A stretch of DNA of 64,000 nucleotides from Flavobacterium sp. Leaf82 (GTDB lineage: Bacteria > Bacteroidota > Bacteroidia > Flavobacteriales > Flavobacteriaceae), in NCBI RefSeq assembly GCF_001422725.1, contig NZ_LMMA01000032.1, forward strand, positions 186,001-250,000, in the 5' to 3' direction. Position numbers and translations under genes: made by a program. This document shows positions 52,465 to 61,660 of this stretch, piece after piece (the stretch's first letter is position 1; the number at the start of each line of letters is the position of its first letter). The notes beneath the pieces are model-generated. The model was not told where the DNA came from. It did no database searches and was given only the letters and a program-made list of their open reading frames with translations.

Positions 52465-53103
52465 ATGAATCAGGAAAATCAACTTCACGGACAAAGAACT
52501 ATTATAGATAAAGAAGTCTCATGGGACAAAACTCAGGTCATTATGAGTAAAACAAACGCTTTTGGTATTATTGAATATGCCAACGAAGTTTTTGTAGATG
52601 TTTCAGGTTATGAAGATTATGAATTAATGGGACAACCTCACAATATTATTCGTCATCCGGATATGCCAAAAGTGATTTTTAAGGTGCTTTGGGAGAATCT
52701 TAAAAACGGAAAAAACTTTCATGCAATTGTAAAAAACCTGGCAAAATCAGGAAGATACTATTGGGTAATTACTGATTTTGAAATTTCAAGAGATGAAAAC
52801 GATGTCATTGTAAATTATTTTGGAAGACGTCAGGCTGTTCCTCAGGAAGTTATAGCAATGCACATAGAACCATTATATAAAAAATTATTGCAGATAGAAG
52901 CTGCAAGCGGAATGGAGTTTAGTGAAAAATACCTTATTGGTTTCTTAGAAGAAAAAAAGAAAACGTATGTTGAATATATTAAGGACTTGATTTTTGAACA
53001 CGAAAAAGGTCTGGCAAAATTTGCTCAATATGAAGAACGTGCAGTTGTAGAAGAGGAGGAAGAGGAAGAAAGAGGTTTTTTTAGAAGGTTATTTAACAGA
53101 TAG
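52465..53103 (+). CDS. PAS-domain signalling protein (Aer-like sensor half)
   Basis: The 212-residue protein has one PAS domain (about 25-130) with GIIEYANEVFVDVSGYEDYE, the PHNIIRHPDMPKVIFKVLW segment and GRYYWVITDFEI. It looks like the sensor half of Aer-type receptors. No membrane span, kinase or methyl-accepting domain follows. The tail ends with an acidic run and FFRRLFNR. It may act as a partner protein; the signal is unknown. Confidence 0.8.
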   Translation: MNQENQLHGQRTIIDKEVSWDKTQVIMSKTNAFGIIEYANEVFVDVSGYEDYELMGQPHNIIRHPDMPKVIFKVLWENLKNGKNFHAIVKNLAKSGRYYWVITDFEISRDENDVIVNYFGRRQAVPQEVIAMHIEPLYKKLLQIEAASGMEFSEKYLIGFLEEKKKTYVEYIKDLIFEHEKGLAKFAQYEERAVVEEEEEEERGFFRRLFNR

Positions 53104-53132
53104 ATTTTTTTTAGGTTTTGAATATTTGGATA

Positions 53133-53162
53133 AGTCCGTTTTGAATTTTTTGAAACGGATTT
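53133..53162 (+). terminator. Terminator after the PAS gene
   Basis: A 7-bp stem (53135-53141 with 53153-53159) is followed by a T run of eight or nine bases. Confidence 0.65.
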
Positions 53163-53229
53163 TTTTTCATTTTGATTTAAAAGTTTTGAAATACAAATAT
53201 TCATCCCTGAATTTATAAAAATTCCTTTC

Positions 53230-53237
53230 TATCTTTG
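53230..53237 (+). promoter_or_regulatory. Candidate -7 element for ruvX
   Basis: TATCTTTG lies 16 bases before the ATG at 53253; a start at 53235 would fall in the element. Confidence 0.5.
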
Positions 53238-53252
53238 ATAAAAAATTTCAAA

Positions 53253-53669
53253 ATGCCAAGAATCCTCTCTTTAGATTACGGACAAAAACGTACAGGAATT
53301 GCTGTTACTGACGAAATGCAAATTATTGCATCAGGTTTAACAACGATTCCCACCAGTACTTTAATTGACTTTTTGAAAGATTATTTTGCCAAAGAAAAAG
53401 TAGAAGCAGTTTTAATTGGAGAACCTAAACAAATGAATGGGCAGCCATCAGAAAGTGCTTCGATAATTAAAGGTTTTGTAACGCACTTCTCTAATATTTT
53501 TCCAGACATGAAAGTCGTTCGTGTTGATGAACGCTTTACTTCGAAAATGGCATTTCAAACTATGATCGATAGCGGATTAAGCAAAAAACAACGTCAAAAT
53601 AAGGGATTAATTGATGAAATCTCAGCGACGATTATGCTTCAGGATTATCTTTCTTCAAAGCGTTTTTAA
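53253..53669 (+). CDS. ruvX: Holliday junction resolvase-like RuvX (YqgF)
   Basis: The ATG at 53253 gives 138 residues. The RNase H-like fold has ILSLDYGQKRTGIAVTD, IGEPKQMNGQPSESA and VRVDERFTSKMA, and ends with an Asp-Glu-Ile-Ser-Ala-Thr segment. These carry the acidic metal-binding residues. Family members are linked to 16S rRNA 5' processing and to DNA junction resolution. mqo follows after 124 bases. Confidence 0.92.
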   Translation: MPRILSLDYGQKRTGIAVTDEMQIIASGLTTIPTSTLIDFLKDYFAKEKVEAVLIGEPKQMNGQPSESASIIKGFVTHFSNIFPDMKVVRVDERFTSKMAFQTMIDSGLSKKQRQNKGLIDEISATIMLQDYLSSKRF

Positions 53670-53762
53670 TTTTTACTTCTTTATATTTTGTTAGTCTGTT
53701 GTTTTTAGTAAAAACATAACTTTTATCATGTAATTTTAGTTTTTTTTTGCAATTATAAAAAG

Positions 53763-53770
53763 TACCTTTG
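53763..53770 (+). promoter_or_regulatory. Candidate -7 element for mqo
   Basis: TACCTTTG lies 23 bases before the mqo ATG. No -33 element with the usual spacing is obvious. Confidence 0.45.
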
Positions 53771-53793
53771 CACTTTAAAAACAAATTACTGTT

Positions 53794-55290
53794 ATGCCTG
53801 ACAATACAATACGTTCCAATAGTGAAGTAGTGCTTATTGGAGCTGGAATTATGAGTGCAACTCTTGGATTAATTTTGAAAGAGTTACAACCAGATATAAA
53901 AATTGAAATTTACGAAAGATTAGATGTTGCTGCAGCCGAAAGCTCTGATGCTTGGAATAATGCAGGAACAGGACATTCAGCTTTTTGTGAGCTAAATTAC
54001 ACCCCAGAGAAGGCTGACGGAAGTATTGATCCTAAAAAAGCAATAAGTATTGCAGAATCTTTCGAGATTTCACGACAATTTTGGTCGTATTTAGTAGAAC
54101 AAAATAAAGTACCATCTCCTGATAATTTTATTAAAAGTGTCCCTCACATGAGTTTTGTATGGGGAGATAAAAATGTAGAATATCTTAAAAAGAGATTCGA
54201 AGCCTTGCAAAGCAATCCTATTTTTTCTCAAATGGAATTTAGTTCTGATTTTGAAAAACTAAAAGAATGGATGCCACTTGTTATGGAAGGCAGAGATGAT
54301 AATGAAAAATTAGCTGCAACTCACATGGAAATTGGTACAGATGTGAATTTTGGAGCTTTGACCAGAAGCATGTTTAATTATTTAGAAAAACTTGATGGTG
54401 TTTCTTTATACTTTAATCATGAAGTTAAAAAGTTAAGACAACGTGAGGATAAATCATGGCGTATAAAAATAACTGATTTAACATCAGGTCAAACCAGAAA
54501 AGCCTATACTAAATTTGTATTTATTGGCGCAGGAGGAGGTTCATTGCCGTTGCTGGAAAAAGCAAATGTTCCGGAAGGAAACGGTTATGGAGGTTTCCCG
54601 GTAAGCGGTCAATGGTTAAAATGTACAAATCCAGAAGTTATTGCCAAACATCAGGCAAAAGTATACGGAAAAGCAAGTGTTGGAGCACCTCCAATGTCTG
54701 TTCCTCATATTGATACTCGTGTTATTGATGGAGAAAAAGCATTGCTTTTTGGTCCTTTTGCAGGATTTTCGACTCGTTTCCTTAAAAATGGATCTTACCT
54801 GGACTTGCCTTTATCGATAAAAGCAAATAATTTAATCCCAATGTTATCTGCGGGATTCCATAATATTCCTTTGACTAAATATTTAATTGAGCAGGTTCGT
54901 CAGTCTCCAAAAGACAGAATGAAAGCTTTACGCGAATATTTGCCTACAGCCCGTTCTAAAGACTGGCAGCTTGAAAAAGCCGGACAACGTGTTCAGGTAA
55001 TTAAAAAGGATGAAAAAGGAGGAGGGGTTTTAGAATTTGGTACAGAAGTTATCAATACACATGACGGATCTTTGGCCGTTTTATTAGGAGCTTCTCCTGG
55101 GGCATCGACTGCAGTTGCGATCATGATTGATCTGGTAAGCAGATGTTTTACCAATCAAATAAAAACACCGGAATGGGAAGCGAAAATGAAAGCTATGATT
55201 CCGTCCTACGGTCAGACTTTAAATGACAAACCAGAGCTTTTGGCAGAACTTAGAAAACATACTGCTGAAGTTTTAAAACTAAATAATTAA
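53794..55290 (+). CDS. mqo: Malate:quinone oxidoreductase Mqo
   Basis: The 498-residue protein has the FAD-binding start VVLIGAGIMSATLGLIL, then DAWNNAGTGHSAFCELNYTP, YGGFPVSGQWLKC and VLLGASPGASTAVAIM, all typical of Mqo. The membrane-associated enzyme oxidises malate to oxaloacetate and passes electrons to menaquinone. Length is normal for the family. Confidence 0.95.
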   Translation: MPDNTIRSNSEVVLIGAGIMSATLGLILKELQPDIKIEIYERLDVAAAESSDAWNNAGTGHSAFCELNYTPEKADGSIDPKKAISIAESFEISRQFWSYLVEQNKVPSPDNFIKSVPHMSFVWGDKNVEYLKKRFEALQSNPIFSQMEFSSDFEKLKEWMPLVMEGRDDNEKLAATHMEIGTDVNFGALTRSMFNYLEKLDGVSLYFNHEVKKLRQREDKSWRIKITDLTSGQTRKAYTKFVFIGAGGGSLPLLEKANVPEGNGYGGFPVSGQWLKCTNPEVIAKHQAKVYGKASVGAPPMSVPHIDTRVIDGEKALLFGPFAGFSTRFLKNGSYLDLPLSIKANNLIPMLSAGFHNIPLTKYLIEQVRQSPKDRMKALREYLPTARSKDWQLEKAGQRVQVIKKDEKGGGVLEFGTEVINTHDGSLAVLLGASPGASTAVAIMIDLVSRCFTNQIKTPEWEAKMKAMIPSYGQTLNDKPELLAELRKHTAEVLKLNN

Positions 55291-55314
55291 GCTCAATCCT
55301 ACTATAATATAAAA

Positions 55315-55344
55315 ACAAATCCAGATGAATTAATCTGGATTTGT
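55315..55344. terminator. Hairpin overlapping the FUSC gene end
   Basis: A 12-bp perfect stem (55315-55326 with 55333-55344) starts 25 bases after mqo and overlaps the last codons of the convergent FUSC gene. Its T tails are weak, so it may be a poor terminator. Confidence 0.5.
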
Positions 55345-57552
55345 TGCTTTAAATTCTTCCGTAATTTTCAAAATCTTTTCGGCCAGATTACTCATCCAGA
55401 TCAATTGTTCGATCACCATTTGAGCTTCCTGCATTTTAGCCTGACGGGTTTCTTTATCCAGTTCATCATCTTTAATGAGTCGGGTAAAATTCACGCGTTT
55501 AAGTTCTTCAAACTGCAAAGTCACATCTTCTTTATCAAAAAAAGTATCCGTAATAATAATTTCGTTTCGTAAAATAGAAATCGAATGATCTAAGTTTGAA
55601 AGTATCGTTTTTATAATATAATTAAACGATTCTGAGGCTGATGTCGTTTGGTGTGATTGAATGTAAGTCGATAAAGAAGCCAATGCAGATAAGATCGAAT
55701 GATTTAAAACCACCAGTTTATTAACTAATGGCAATGTTTTTTGTTTCGACTTGGGCTCTTGCATCATTCTCTGGAAAGAAGTCATTAAATTACCAATTTC
55801 AACAAAAGCATTTTTTCTCGCTAATCTGTACGATGTAGGAATTTCTCCTTTTTTATTATAAAAATCCGCAATTTCCTTAAGATAATTTCGATTGGCTCGA
55901 ATCGCATTTTCAATATGGATAGGCGTATTTATAAATTCCCATGCAGGCCATAAAAACTGATTGGCCAAAAAAGCCAATGTAGCGCCAGCAAGCGTATCAA
56001 TAACCCTATACTGAATAACTTCTACAATATTAGGAACCAGAATTCCATAAATAAAAACCACATACATCGTAACAAAAGTTGCACTGATTTTATAATTGAT
56101 TTGTGTAAAGGAAATTCCAAGTAACATACAAACAATTGATAATATACTTAAGGCAAAGTGATTTTGAATCACCAGTACAATTCCAAATGCAATAACACCG
56201 CCCAGAATAGTACCAAAAATCCTGTGGTAAGACCTTTCTTTTGTTAAACCATAACCGGGACGCATAATAACCACAATCGTTAGTAAAATCCAGTATGTAT
56301 TTTGAACATTTAATAATCCGCCTATAATTAATCCAATCAGGATTGTAATCGTTAATCGTAACGAATGTCTGAAAATAGAAGACGAATAACTTAAATTTTC
56401 GATTAGCGTTCGTAACGGATAATATTGAGGTGTCAGGAATTTTTCAAGTTCTTTATCTTTATCCTTTAGTTTAAAAGATTGCATCGCAAGAGAAAAAGCA
56501 CGTTGGATAATTTTAATTTTACCAACTTGATTTTTAGCATATTTCAGCATATTGGTCAACATCAAAACGCCTTCTGCTGCTTCGTCTTTGCCTAATGTTT
56601 TTTCGTAGTCAAAAATGGCAAACTCAAGAGCATCAAGTTCATTTTTTAAATCATTTTTGTCAACATATACACTAATATTATGTACGTTTTTAGAAAGTTT
56701 CTTTAAAGTCGAAGCCAGCTTATAAGCTACATTTTGATACGTTCTGAGAACATCAGGATGTTTGGCGAATTTTTCATGAAGTTTACTATGATCAAAAGAA
56801 GTATACAAAGCAAGTTCCTGTATTTCTACTAAAGTAATAAAAACAAGAAGCATTTTTCTGTTTTGACTTGTAGTTCCGGATGCATTTTGATTGCCAATAA
56901 GCATTCTTCTTAAGTCTTCATGAATTAAATTAAGATCAACCTGAACACTTAATTGTTTCTCTATTATGGCTTTTCTATTGGCTTCAGGACTCCATAAATC
57001 ACCTCTTAATTTTAAATATTTCGCCGTTAACTTTATACCTTCGGCAATTTGTAACTCAACATATTTATAAGGTTGTACAAAATGAAATACAAGCGATACG
57101 ATTAAATATAAAATTCCGCCAAAAAAAATAAATCCGGAATACTCAAAAGCTTCCCAACCTTCATGCAAATGACCAAATGATAATGAAATAGAAAGTAATG
57201 CAGAAAATGAAACCAGAGTAGCGCGTTGCCCGTAAACCGAAATCATTGAACATAAAAAAAGTAACAGAAATAAAAATGGATAAAACAAAACCGGATACGG
57301 ATAAGCCAGATTTACTAATAAATTCACCCCGGATACAATGAATGACGCTACAATAAGCCCTTTTATTTTATGGCTTAGCGAACTTGGTACATCACTGGGA
57401 TAGGTAAAGAAAGCACCTAAAGCCATTGTGAAACCTATTTCGAAATGTCCCATAAAATTCAAAACCAAAACAGGAACAACAGAAGCAATAGTTACTTTAG
57501 AGGCGTTTAAAAAAGAAGTACTGTTAGTAAATTTAGAGATACGATCGAACAT
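55330..57552 (-). CDS. FUSC-family membrane protein (YccS/YhfK-like)
   Basis: The 740-residue protein has two sets of about five membrane spans (about 20-165 and 400-530), each followed by a long helical cytoplasmic part. It contains VVIMRPGYGLTKERSYHRIFGTILGG, shortened here as the MRPGYGLTKERSYHR segment, typical of the YccS/FUSC family. The family is related to fusaric acid and aromatic acid efflux proteins. The substrate is unknown. Confidence 0.85.
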   Translation of the reverse strand: MFDRISKFTNSTSFLNASKVTIASVVPVLVLNFMGHFEIGFTMALGAFFTYPSDVPSSLSHKIKGLIVASFIVSGVNLLVNLAYPYPVLFYPFLFLLLFLCSMISVYGQRATLVSFSALLSISLSFGHLHEGWEAFEYSGFIFFGGILYLIVSLVFHFVQPYKYVELQIAEGIKLTAKYLKLRGDLWSPEANRKAIIEKQLSVQVDLNLIHEDLRRMLIGNQNASGTTSQNRKMLLVFITLVEIQELALYTSFDHSKLHEKFAKHPDVLRTYQNVAYKLASTLKKLSKNVHNISVYVDKNDLKNELDALEFAIFDYEKTLGKDEAAEGVLMLTNMLKYAKNQVGKIKIIQRAFSLAMQSFKLKDKDKELEKFLTPQYYPLRTLIENLSYSSSIFRHSLRLTITILIGLIIGGLLNVQNTYWILLTIVVIMRPGYGLTKERSYHRIFGTILGGVIAFGIVLVIQNHFALSILSIVCMLLGISFTQINYKISATFVTMYVVFIYGILVPNIVEVIQYRVIDTLAGATLAFLANQFLWPAWEFINTPIHIENAIRANRNYLKEIADFYNKKGEIPTSYRLARKNAFVEIGNLMTSFQRMMQEPKSKQKTLPLVNKLVVLNHSILSALASLSTYIQSHQTTSASESFNYIIKTILSNLDHSISILRNEIIITDTFFDKEDVTLQFEELKRVNFTRLIKDDELDKETRQAKMQEAQMVIEQLIWMSNLAEKILKITEEFKATNPD

Positions 57553-57682
57553 ATTGTGAGGTTTACAAACAAAAGTACGAATTGTACGAATTAATTTGGC
57601 ATAATTATGGATGAGATTTTAAGGACTAAGCAAAAAATGCGATATAATATATCTTTAGAATTATTCATTGACTATTTTTTAC

Positions 57683-57690
57683 TATTTTTG
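57683..57690 (+). promoter_or_regulatory. Candidate -7 element for def
   Basis: TATTTTTG lies 62 bases before the def ATG. Confidence 0.4.
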
Positions 57691-57752
57691 CCAGCTGAAT
57701 TATGAGAACTAAATTCAGGAGTTTCAGTAGATAATACATTAAAATAATACAA

Positions 57753-58343
57753 ATGATTTTACCAATTGTAGGATATGGTGATCCTGTTTTAAGGAAAGTG
57801 GGTGAGGCAATTGTGCCAGAGTATCCAAACTTAAAAGAAACAATAGCAAACATGTATGAAACCATGTATAACGCTTTCGGAGTTGGACTGGCCGCACCGC
57901 AAGTGGGTATACCAATTCGTTTGTTTGTTATTGATACTACTCCTTTTAGCGATGATGATGATCTGCCTTCAGAAGAGCAAAAAGAATTAAAAGGTTTCAA
58001 AAAAACTTTTATCAATGCTAAGATTGTTAAGGAAGAAGGTGAGGAGTGGAGTTTTAACGAAGGTTGCCTGAGTATTCCGGATGTTCGCGAAGATGTTTAT
58101 AGAAAACCTACCGTGACAATAGAATATTGTGAAGAAGATTTTGTAATGAAAACAGAGGTTTTTGATGGTCTGATTGCAAGAGTTATTCAGCATGAATATG
58201 ATCATATCGAAGGGGTTTTATTTACAGATAAAATATCTTCTTTGAAAAAACGTTTGATTCAAAAGAAATTAAAAAACATTACCGAAGGCAAAACATTTCA
58301 GGAATATAGAATGAAATTTGCTGCCGCTAAAAAAGGGAGATAA
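57753..58343 (+). CDS. def: Peptide deformylase
   Basis: The 196-residue protein carries all three motifs: GVGLAAPQVGI, EGCLSIPDV with the metal-binding Cys, and QHEYDHIEGVLF (HExxH). It removes the formyl group from new proteins. A short insert (SDDDDLPSEEQKELKGFK) after the first motif is usual in Bacteroidota deformylases. The DUF5606 gene follows after 65 bases. Confidence 0.95.
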   Translation: MILPIVGYGDPVLRKVGEAIVPEYPNLKETIANMYETMYNAFGVGLAAPQVGIPIRLFVIDTTPFSDDDDLPSEEQKELKGFKKTFINAKIVKEEGEEWSFNEGCLSIPDVREDVYRKPTVTIEYCEEDFVMKTEVFDGLIARVIQHEYDHIEGVLFTDKISSLKKRLIQKKLKNITEGKTFQEYRMKFAAAKKGR

Positions 58344-58408
58344 TTGATCTGAAAGTACGATCAATAAAAATATAATAAATCAAATTCTTAATACTAATTT
58401 TAATAAAC

Positions 58409-58891
58409 ATGAATTTAGAGAAAATTTTAGCCATTTCCGGGAAACCGGGTTTATATGTATTGAAAGTGCAAACTCGTACAGGCTTTGTGGCAGAATCATT
58501 GACAGACGGAAAAAAAATTACTGTTAACTTAAAAAGTAACGTAAGTTTATTATCAGAGATTTCTATTTATACTTACGACGGAGAAAAACCATTGACAGAA
58601 GTAATGCAGCGTATTGCTACTAAAGAAAACAAAGGTCAGGCAATTTCTCATAAAGAAGATAACGCTAAATTAGCAGCATATTTTAAAGAAATTCTTCCTG
58701 ATTATGATGAAGAAAGAGTTTATCCTTCTGATATTAAAAAAGTATTAAACTGGTACAACACACTTCAGGCAAAAGGTTTGGTTACTGATTTAGCTCCGGC
58801 TGCTGAAGTTACTGAAGAAACTCCGGTTGTTGAAGAAAAAACAAAAAAAGCTCCAGCTGCTAAAAAAGCAAAAGCTAAAAAAGAAGAATAG
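58409..58891 (+). CDS. DUF5606 protein
   Basis: The 160-residue protein begins MNLEKILAISGKPGLYVLK and has a conserved TYDGEKPLTEVMQRIATKE segment and DVIKKVLNWYNTL-like helix (here SDIKKVLNWYNTL). The C-terminal 30 residues are Ala, Lys and Glu rich. It matches the flavobacterial DUF5606 family, usually located behind def. Function unknown. A terminator follows. Confidence 0.85.
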   Translation: MNLEKILAISGKPGLYVLKVQTRTGFVAESLTDGKKITVNLKSNVSLLSEISIYTYDGEKPLTEVMQRIATKENKGQAISHKEDNAKLAAYFKEILPDYDEERVYPSDIKKVLNWYNTLQAKGLVTDLAPAAEVTEETPVVEEKTKKAPAAKKAKAKKEE

Positions 58892-58914
58892 TAGTTTACT
58901 GCATTCAAAATATT

Positions 58915-58944
58915 AATCCTGTTAAGATGATTCTTAGCAGGATT
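58915..58944 (+). terminator. Terminator after the DUF5606 gene
   Basis: A 12-bp stem with one G-U pair (58915-58926 with 58933-58944) is followed by six or more T. Confidence 0.85.
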
Positions 58945-58974
58945 TTTTTTGCCCTAATAATAATTTATGATTTT

Positions 58975-59009
58975 TTTGGAATTTAAATTAAATTTAAAAT
59001 TTACTTTTG
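58975..59009 (+). promoter_or_regulatory. Bacteroidota-type promoter of the carbonic anhydrase gene
   Basis: TTTG (58975-58978), a 23-base spacer and TACTTTTG (59002-59009) fit the consensus. The 5' leader would be about 110 bases. Confidence 0.5.
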
Positions 59010-59125
59010 TAGGAAAATATTTATTTAAATTTTCTGTCTCAACTTTTTAGTTCTTAAATGATAGTTTGATGATATAAAAGGAAATATAGTAGATGTTTTT
59101 CATAAAAATTAATTTAAACAAAAAA

Positions 59126-59905
59126 ATGAAAAAGATTACAACAAAAGTTTTAATGGGTTGTGCAATGGTTATTCTTATGGGATGCGATAATAACAAATCA
59201 GATAAAAAGACAGAAGAGGAGCCTAAAAAACACTGGAATTACGACGGAGAAACGGGACCTGAGCATTGGTCAGAAATCGATCAGAACGATTGCGGAGGAA
59301 GCGCACAATCGCCAATAGACATTGTAGAAACGCAAAAGGATGGAACTTTAAAACCAATTGATTTTCATTATAGCCATGAAACAAAAATACATGATGTTGT
59401 GAATAATGGTCACTCTATTCAATTTGATTTTGAAGAGGGAGATTATATAATTCTTGACGGAGATCAATATAATCTGGTACAATTTCACTTTCATGAACCT
59501 GCAGAACACACCATTAGAGGCGTTAGATATCCATTAGTGATTCATATGGTTCATATGAATAAAGAAGGAAAATTTGCCGTCGTTGCAATTATGGCAACAG
59601 AAAGTAAAGAGAACAATGAAACTTTTGATTTTCTTGACAAATTTTTGCCAGTTAAAGTCAATGAAAGTATTCAGGTTAAAGAAGTATTCGATTTAAATAA
59701 TGTCCTTCCAGAAAATAAAACGTATTATACGTACACAGGATCCCTTACAACTCCGCCTTGTACAGAAGGAGTCCAATGGTTTATATTTAAAACTCCGGTA
59801 GACGTTTCGTTAAAAATGATTGAGGATTTAAGAAAAATAATGCCGGTTAATAATTTTAGAAATGTCCAGCAATTAAACGGACGTATAATTAAGGAATCAA
59901 TTTAG
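59126..59905 (+). CDS. Alpha-class carbonic anhydrase, lipid-anchored
   Basis: The ATG at 59126 gives 259 residues; 59093 is in frame but lies in the leader. The lipoprotein signal ends at Cys20 (AMVILMGC). The enzyme part has HWNYDGETGPEHWSEI, SAQSPIDIV, the zinc histidines in VQFHFHEPAEH and a third in LVIHMVHMN, and SLTTPPCTEGVQWFI. All zinc ligands are present. It hydrates CO2, here from the periplasmic side. A terminator follows. Confidence 0.93.
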   Translation: MKKITTKVLMGCAMVILMGCDNNKSDKKTEEEPKKHWNYDGETGPEHWSEIDQNDCGGSAQSPIDIVETQKDGTLKPIDFHYSHETKIHDVVNNGHSIQFDFEEGDYIILDGDQYNLVQFHFHEPAEHTIRGVRYPLVIHMVHMNKEGKFAVVAIMATESKENNETFDFLDKFLPVKVNESIQVKEVFDLNNVLPENKTYYTYTGSLTTPPCTEGVQWFIFKTPVDVSLKMIEDLRKIMPVNNFRNVQQLNGRIIKESI

Positions 59906-59914
59906 TATTATTAT

Positions 59915-59946
59915 AAAAAAAGAAGATCATATGATCTTCTTTTTTC
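59915..59946. terminator. Terminator after the carbonic anhydrase gene
   Basis: A perfect palindrome centred at 59930/59931 with A and T runs on both sides lies about ten bases after the stop. Confidence 0.85.
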
Positions 59947-59976
59947 GTTTTAGACATTTTAATTCATAAAATAAAT

Positions 59977-59984
59977 TAATTTTG
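59977..59984 (+). promoter_or_regulatory. Candidate -7 element for mazG
   Basis: TAATTTTG lies 19 bases before the mazG ATG. Confidence 0.45.
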
Positions 59985-60003
59985 ATTTAATAAAAGAAAA
60001 AAA

Positions 60004-60774
60004 ATGAGCAAAGAACTTCAACTTAAAGCTTTCGAGAGATTATTGATTATCATGGATGAGCTTCGTGAGCAATGTCCATGGGATAAAAAGCAAACATTGC
60101 AAACGCTGAGACATCTTACTATCGAAGAAACTTATGAGCTTGGAGATGCTATTTTAGATAATGATCTAAATGAAGTAAAAAAAGAATTAGGGGATTTATT
60201 ACTGCATATCGTTTTTTATGCGAAAATAGGCTCTGAAACAAATGATTTTGATATCGCTGATGTCTGCAATGAAATTTGTGATAAACTAATTCATCGTCAT
60301 CCCCACATTTATAGTGATACTGTAGTTAAGGATGAAGAAGAAGTAAAGCAAAATTGGGAAAAATTAAAACTTAAAGAAGGCAAAAAATCAGTTTTAGAAG
60401 GTGTTCCAAGAAGTTTACCGGCATTGGTAAAAGCAAGCCGAATTCAGGATAAAGTAAAAGGTGTAGGCTTTGATTGGGAAGAACCAAATCAGGTTTGGGA
60501 TAAAGTACAAGAAGAATTAGAAGAACTGCAAGTAGAAGTACAATCCGGAGATCAGGATAAAATTGAAGCTGAATTTGGAGATGTTTTATTTTCTATGATA
60601 AATTATGCCCGTTTTCTAAATGTAAATCCTGAAGACGCTTTAGAGCGTACCAATAAAAAATTTATTAAGCGTTTTCAGTATCTGGAAAGCAAAGCAGGCG
60701 AACTGGGTAAACCATTAATGGATATGACTCTGGCTGAAATGGATGTGTTTTGGAACGAAGCTAAAAAACTATAA
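60004..60774 (+). CDS. mazG: Nucleoside triphosphate pyrophosphohydrolase MazG
   Basis: The 256-residue protein has the typical MazG start CPWDKKQTLQTLRHLTIEET with the metal-binding Glu set EETYEL and KKELGDLLLH, and a second copy in its C-terminal half (ELEELQVEVQ and AEFGDVLFSMINYAR). It cleaves non-canonical or excess NTPs to NMP and PPi. It ends one base before the convergent Crp/Fnr gene. Confidence 0.93.
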   Translation: MSKELQLKAFERLLIIMDELREQCPWDKKQTLQTLRHLTIEETYELGDAILDNDLNEVKKELGDLLLHIVFYAKIGSETNDFDIADVCNEICDKLIHRHPHIYSDTVVKDEEEVKQNWEKLKLKEGKKSVLEGVPRSLPALVKASRIQDKVKGVGFDWEEPNQVWDKVQEELEELQVEVQSGDQDKIEAEFGDVLFSMINYARFLNVNPEDALERTNKKFIKRFQYLESKAGELGKPLMDMTLAEMDVFWNEAKKL

Positions 60775-61455
60775 TTATTCGGCCATTTTTTTTAATGCCT
60801 TAACGTTTTTAAGCATAATTTTTTTACCTACTAATTCAATCAAATCCAATTTATTAAAATCAGATAATAATCTAATACAACTTTCTGTAGCAGTACCAAT
60901 AATTCCTGCCAGTTCTTCTCTTGTAAGCTGAACTTTCAATGTTTTATCATCGTTTTCACCAAAAGCGTCATGCAAATGCAGTAAAGTTTCGGCTAAACGT
61001 TGTTTCACCGTTTTTTGTACCAAAGCAATTTTATCATTTTCAGATTCTTTCAAATCTTCACATACAGATTGCATTAAGTTCATCGAGAACTGATTATTGT
61101 TATTAAAGAAGTGTAAGATTTCAGTTTTCGGAATAAAGCAAACTTCCATGTCTTCGACAGCTTTTGCAGATAAATTTGCAGGTTCGTTGCTAATCATAGA
61201 ACGCTGTCCTAAAAGCTCTCCTGATTGTACCAATTTTACGATTTGATCTTTTCCGTTGGCACTTAATTTTGAGAGTTTTCCAACACCATCTTTTACACAA
61301 AAAACACCGTTGGTGATTTCTCCTTCTTCAAAAATAGCTTCTCCTTTTTTTATTTTGTAAGTAGTTTTACTATTAGCCAATTTTACAACTTCGTCTTTAT
61401 TAAGAGCTTTAAGAGATGAAAGTTGTCGTACGATGCATTGATCACATTTATTCAT
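60775..61455 (-). CDS. Crp/Fnr-family transcription regulator, Fnr-like
   Basis: The ATG at 61455 gives 226 residues; a frame from 61485 includes the -7 elements. An N-terminal MNKCDQCIVRQL has a CxxC pair, with further cysteines near 55-110, so an Fe-S or redox-sensing role is possible. A cNMP fold is followed by a helix-turn-helix: LTREELAGIIGTATESCIRL, where Glu and Arg occupy the positions that read TGA in Crp/Fnr operators. It is divergent from the copper ATPase gene. Homologues in Bacteroidota often neighbour cbb3 oxidase genes. Confidence 0.85.
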   Translation of the reverse strand: MNKCDQCIVRQLSSLKALNKDEVVKLANSKTTYKIKKGEAIFEEGEITNGVFCVKDGVGKLSKLSANGKDQIVKLVQSGELLGQRSMISNEPANLSAKAVEDMEVCFIPKTEILHFFNNNNQFSMNLMQSVCEDLKESENDKIALVQKTVKQRLAETLLHLHDAFGENDDKTLKVQLTREELAGIIGTATESCIRLLSDFNKLDLIELVGKKIMLKNVKALKKMAE

Positions 61456-61593
61456 GGCAAAAATATTTGGTGCAAAATTAACCATTATTCAATAGATAGG
61501 CGCTATTATCCTTAGAAAAAACGCACAAAAAAACTATTATTTCTATTTACCCATTTTTATTTGCCTAAATTTAGAATCCGATTTCATTATAAT

Positions 61594-61607
61594 ATGATAA
61601 ATATCAT
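61594..61607. promoter_or_regulatory. Fnr/Crp-type palindrome (TGAT-N4-ATCA)
   Basis: ATGATAAATATCAT is a perfect palindrome with TGAT and ATCA half sites. Its centre (61600.5) lies about 42 bases before the start predicted from an ACTTTTG-like -7 element near 61631-61637, the class II activator position. It probably controls the ATPase gene through the divergent regulator. Confidence 0.6.
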
Positions 61608-61660
61608 TTTTATAATCTCTCGTTTTTACAACTTTTGTCGTATCAAAAAAAACAAATTTT

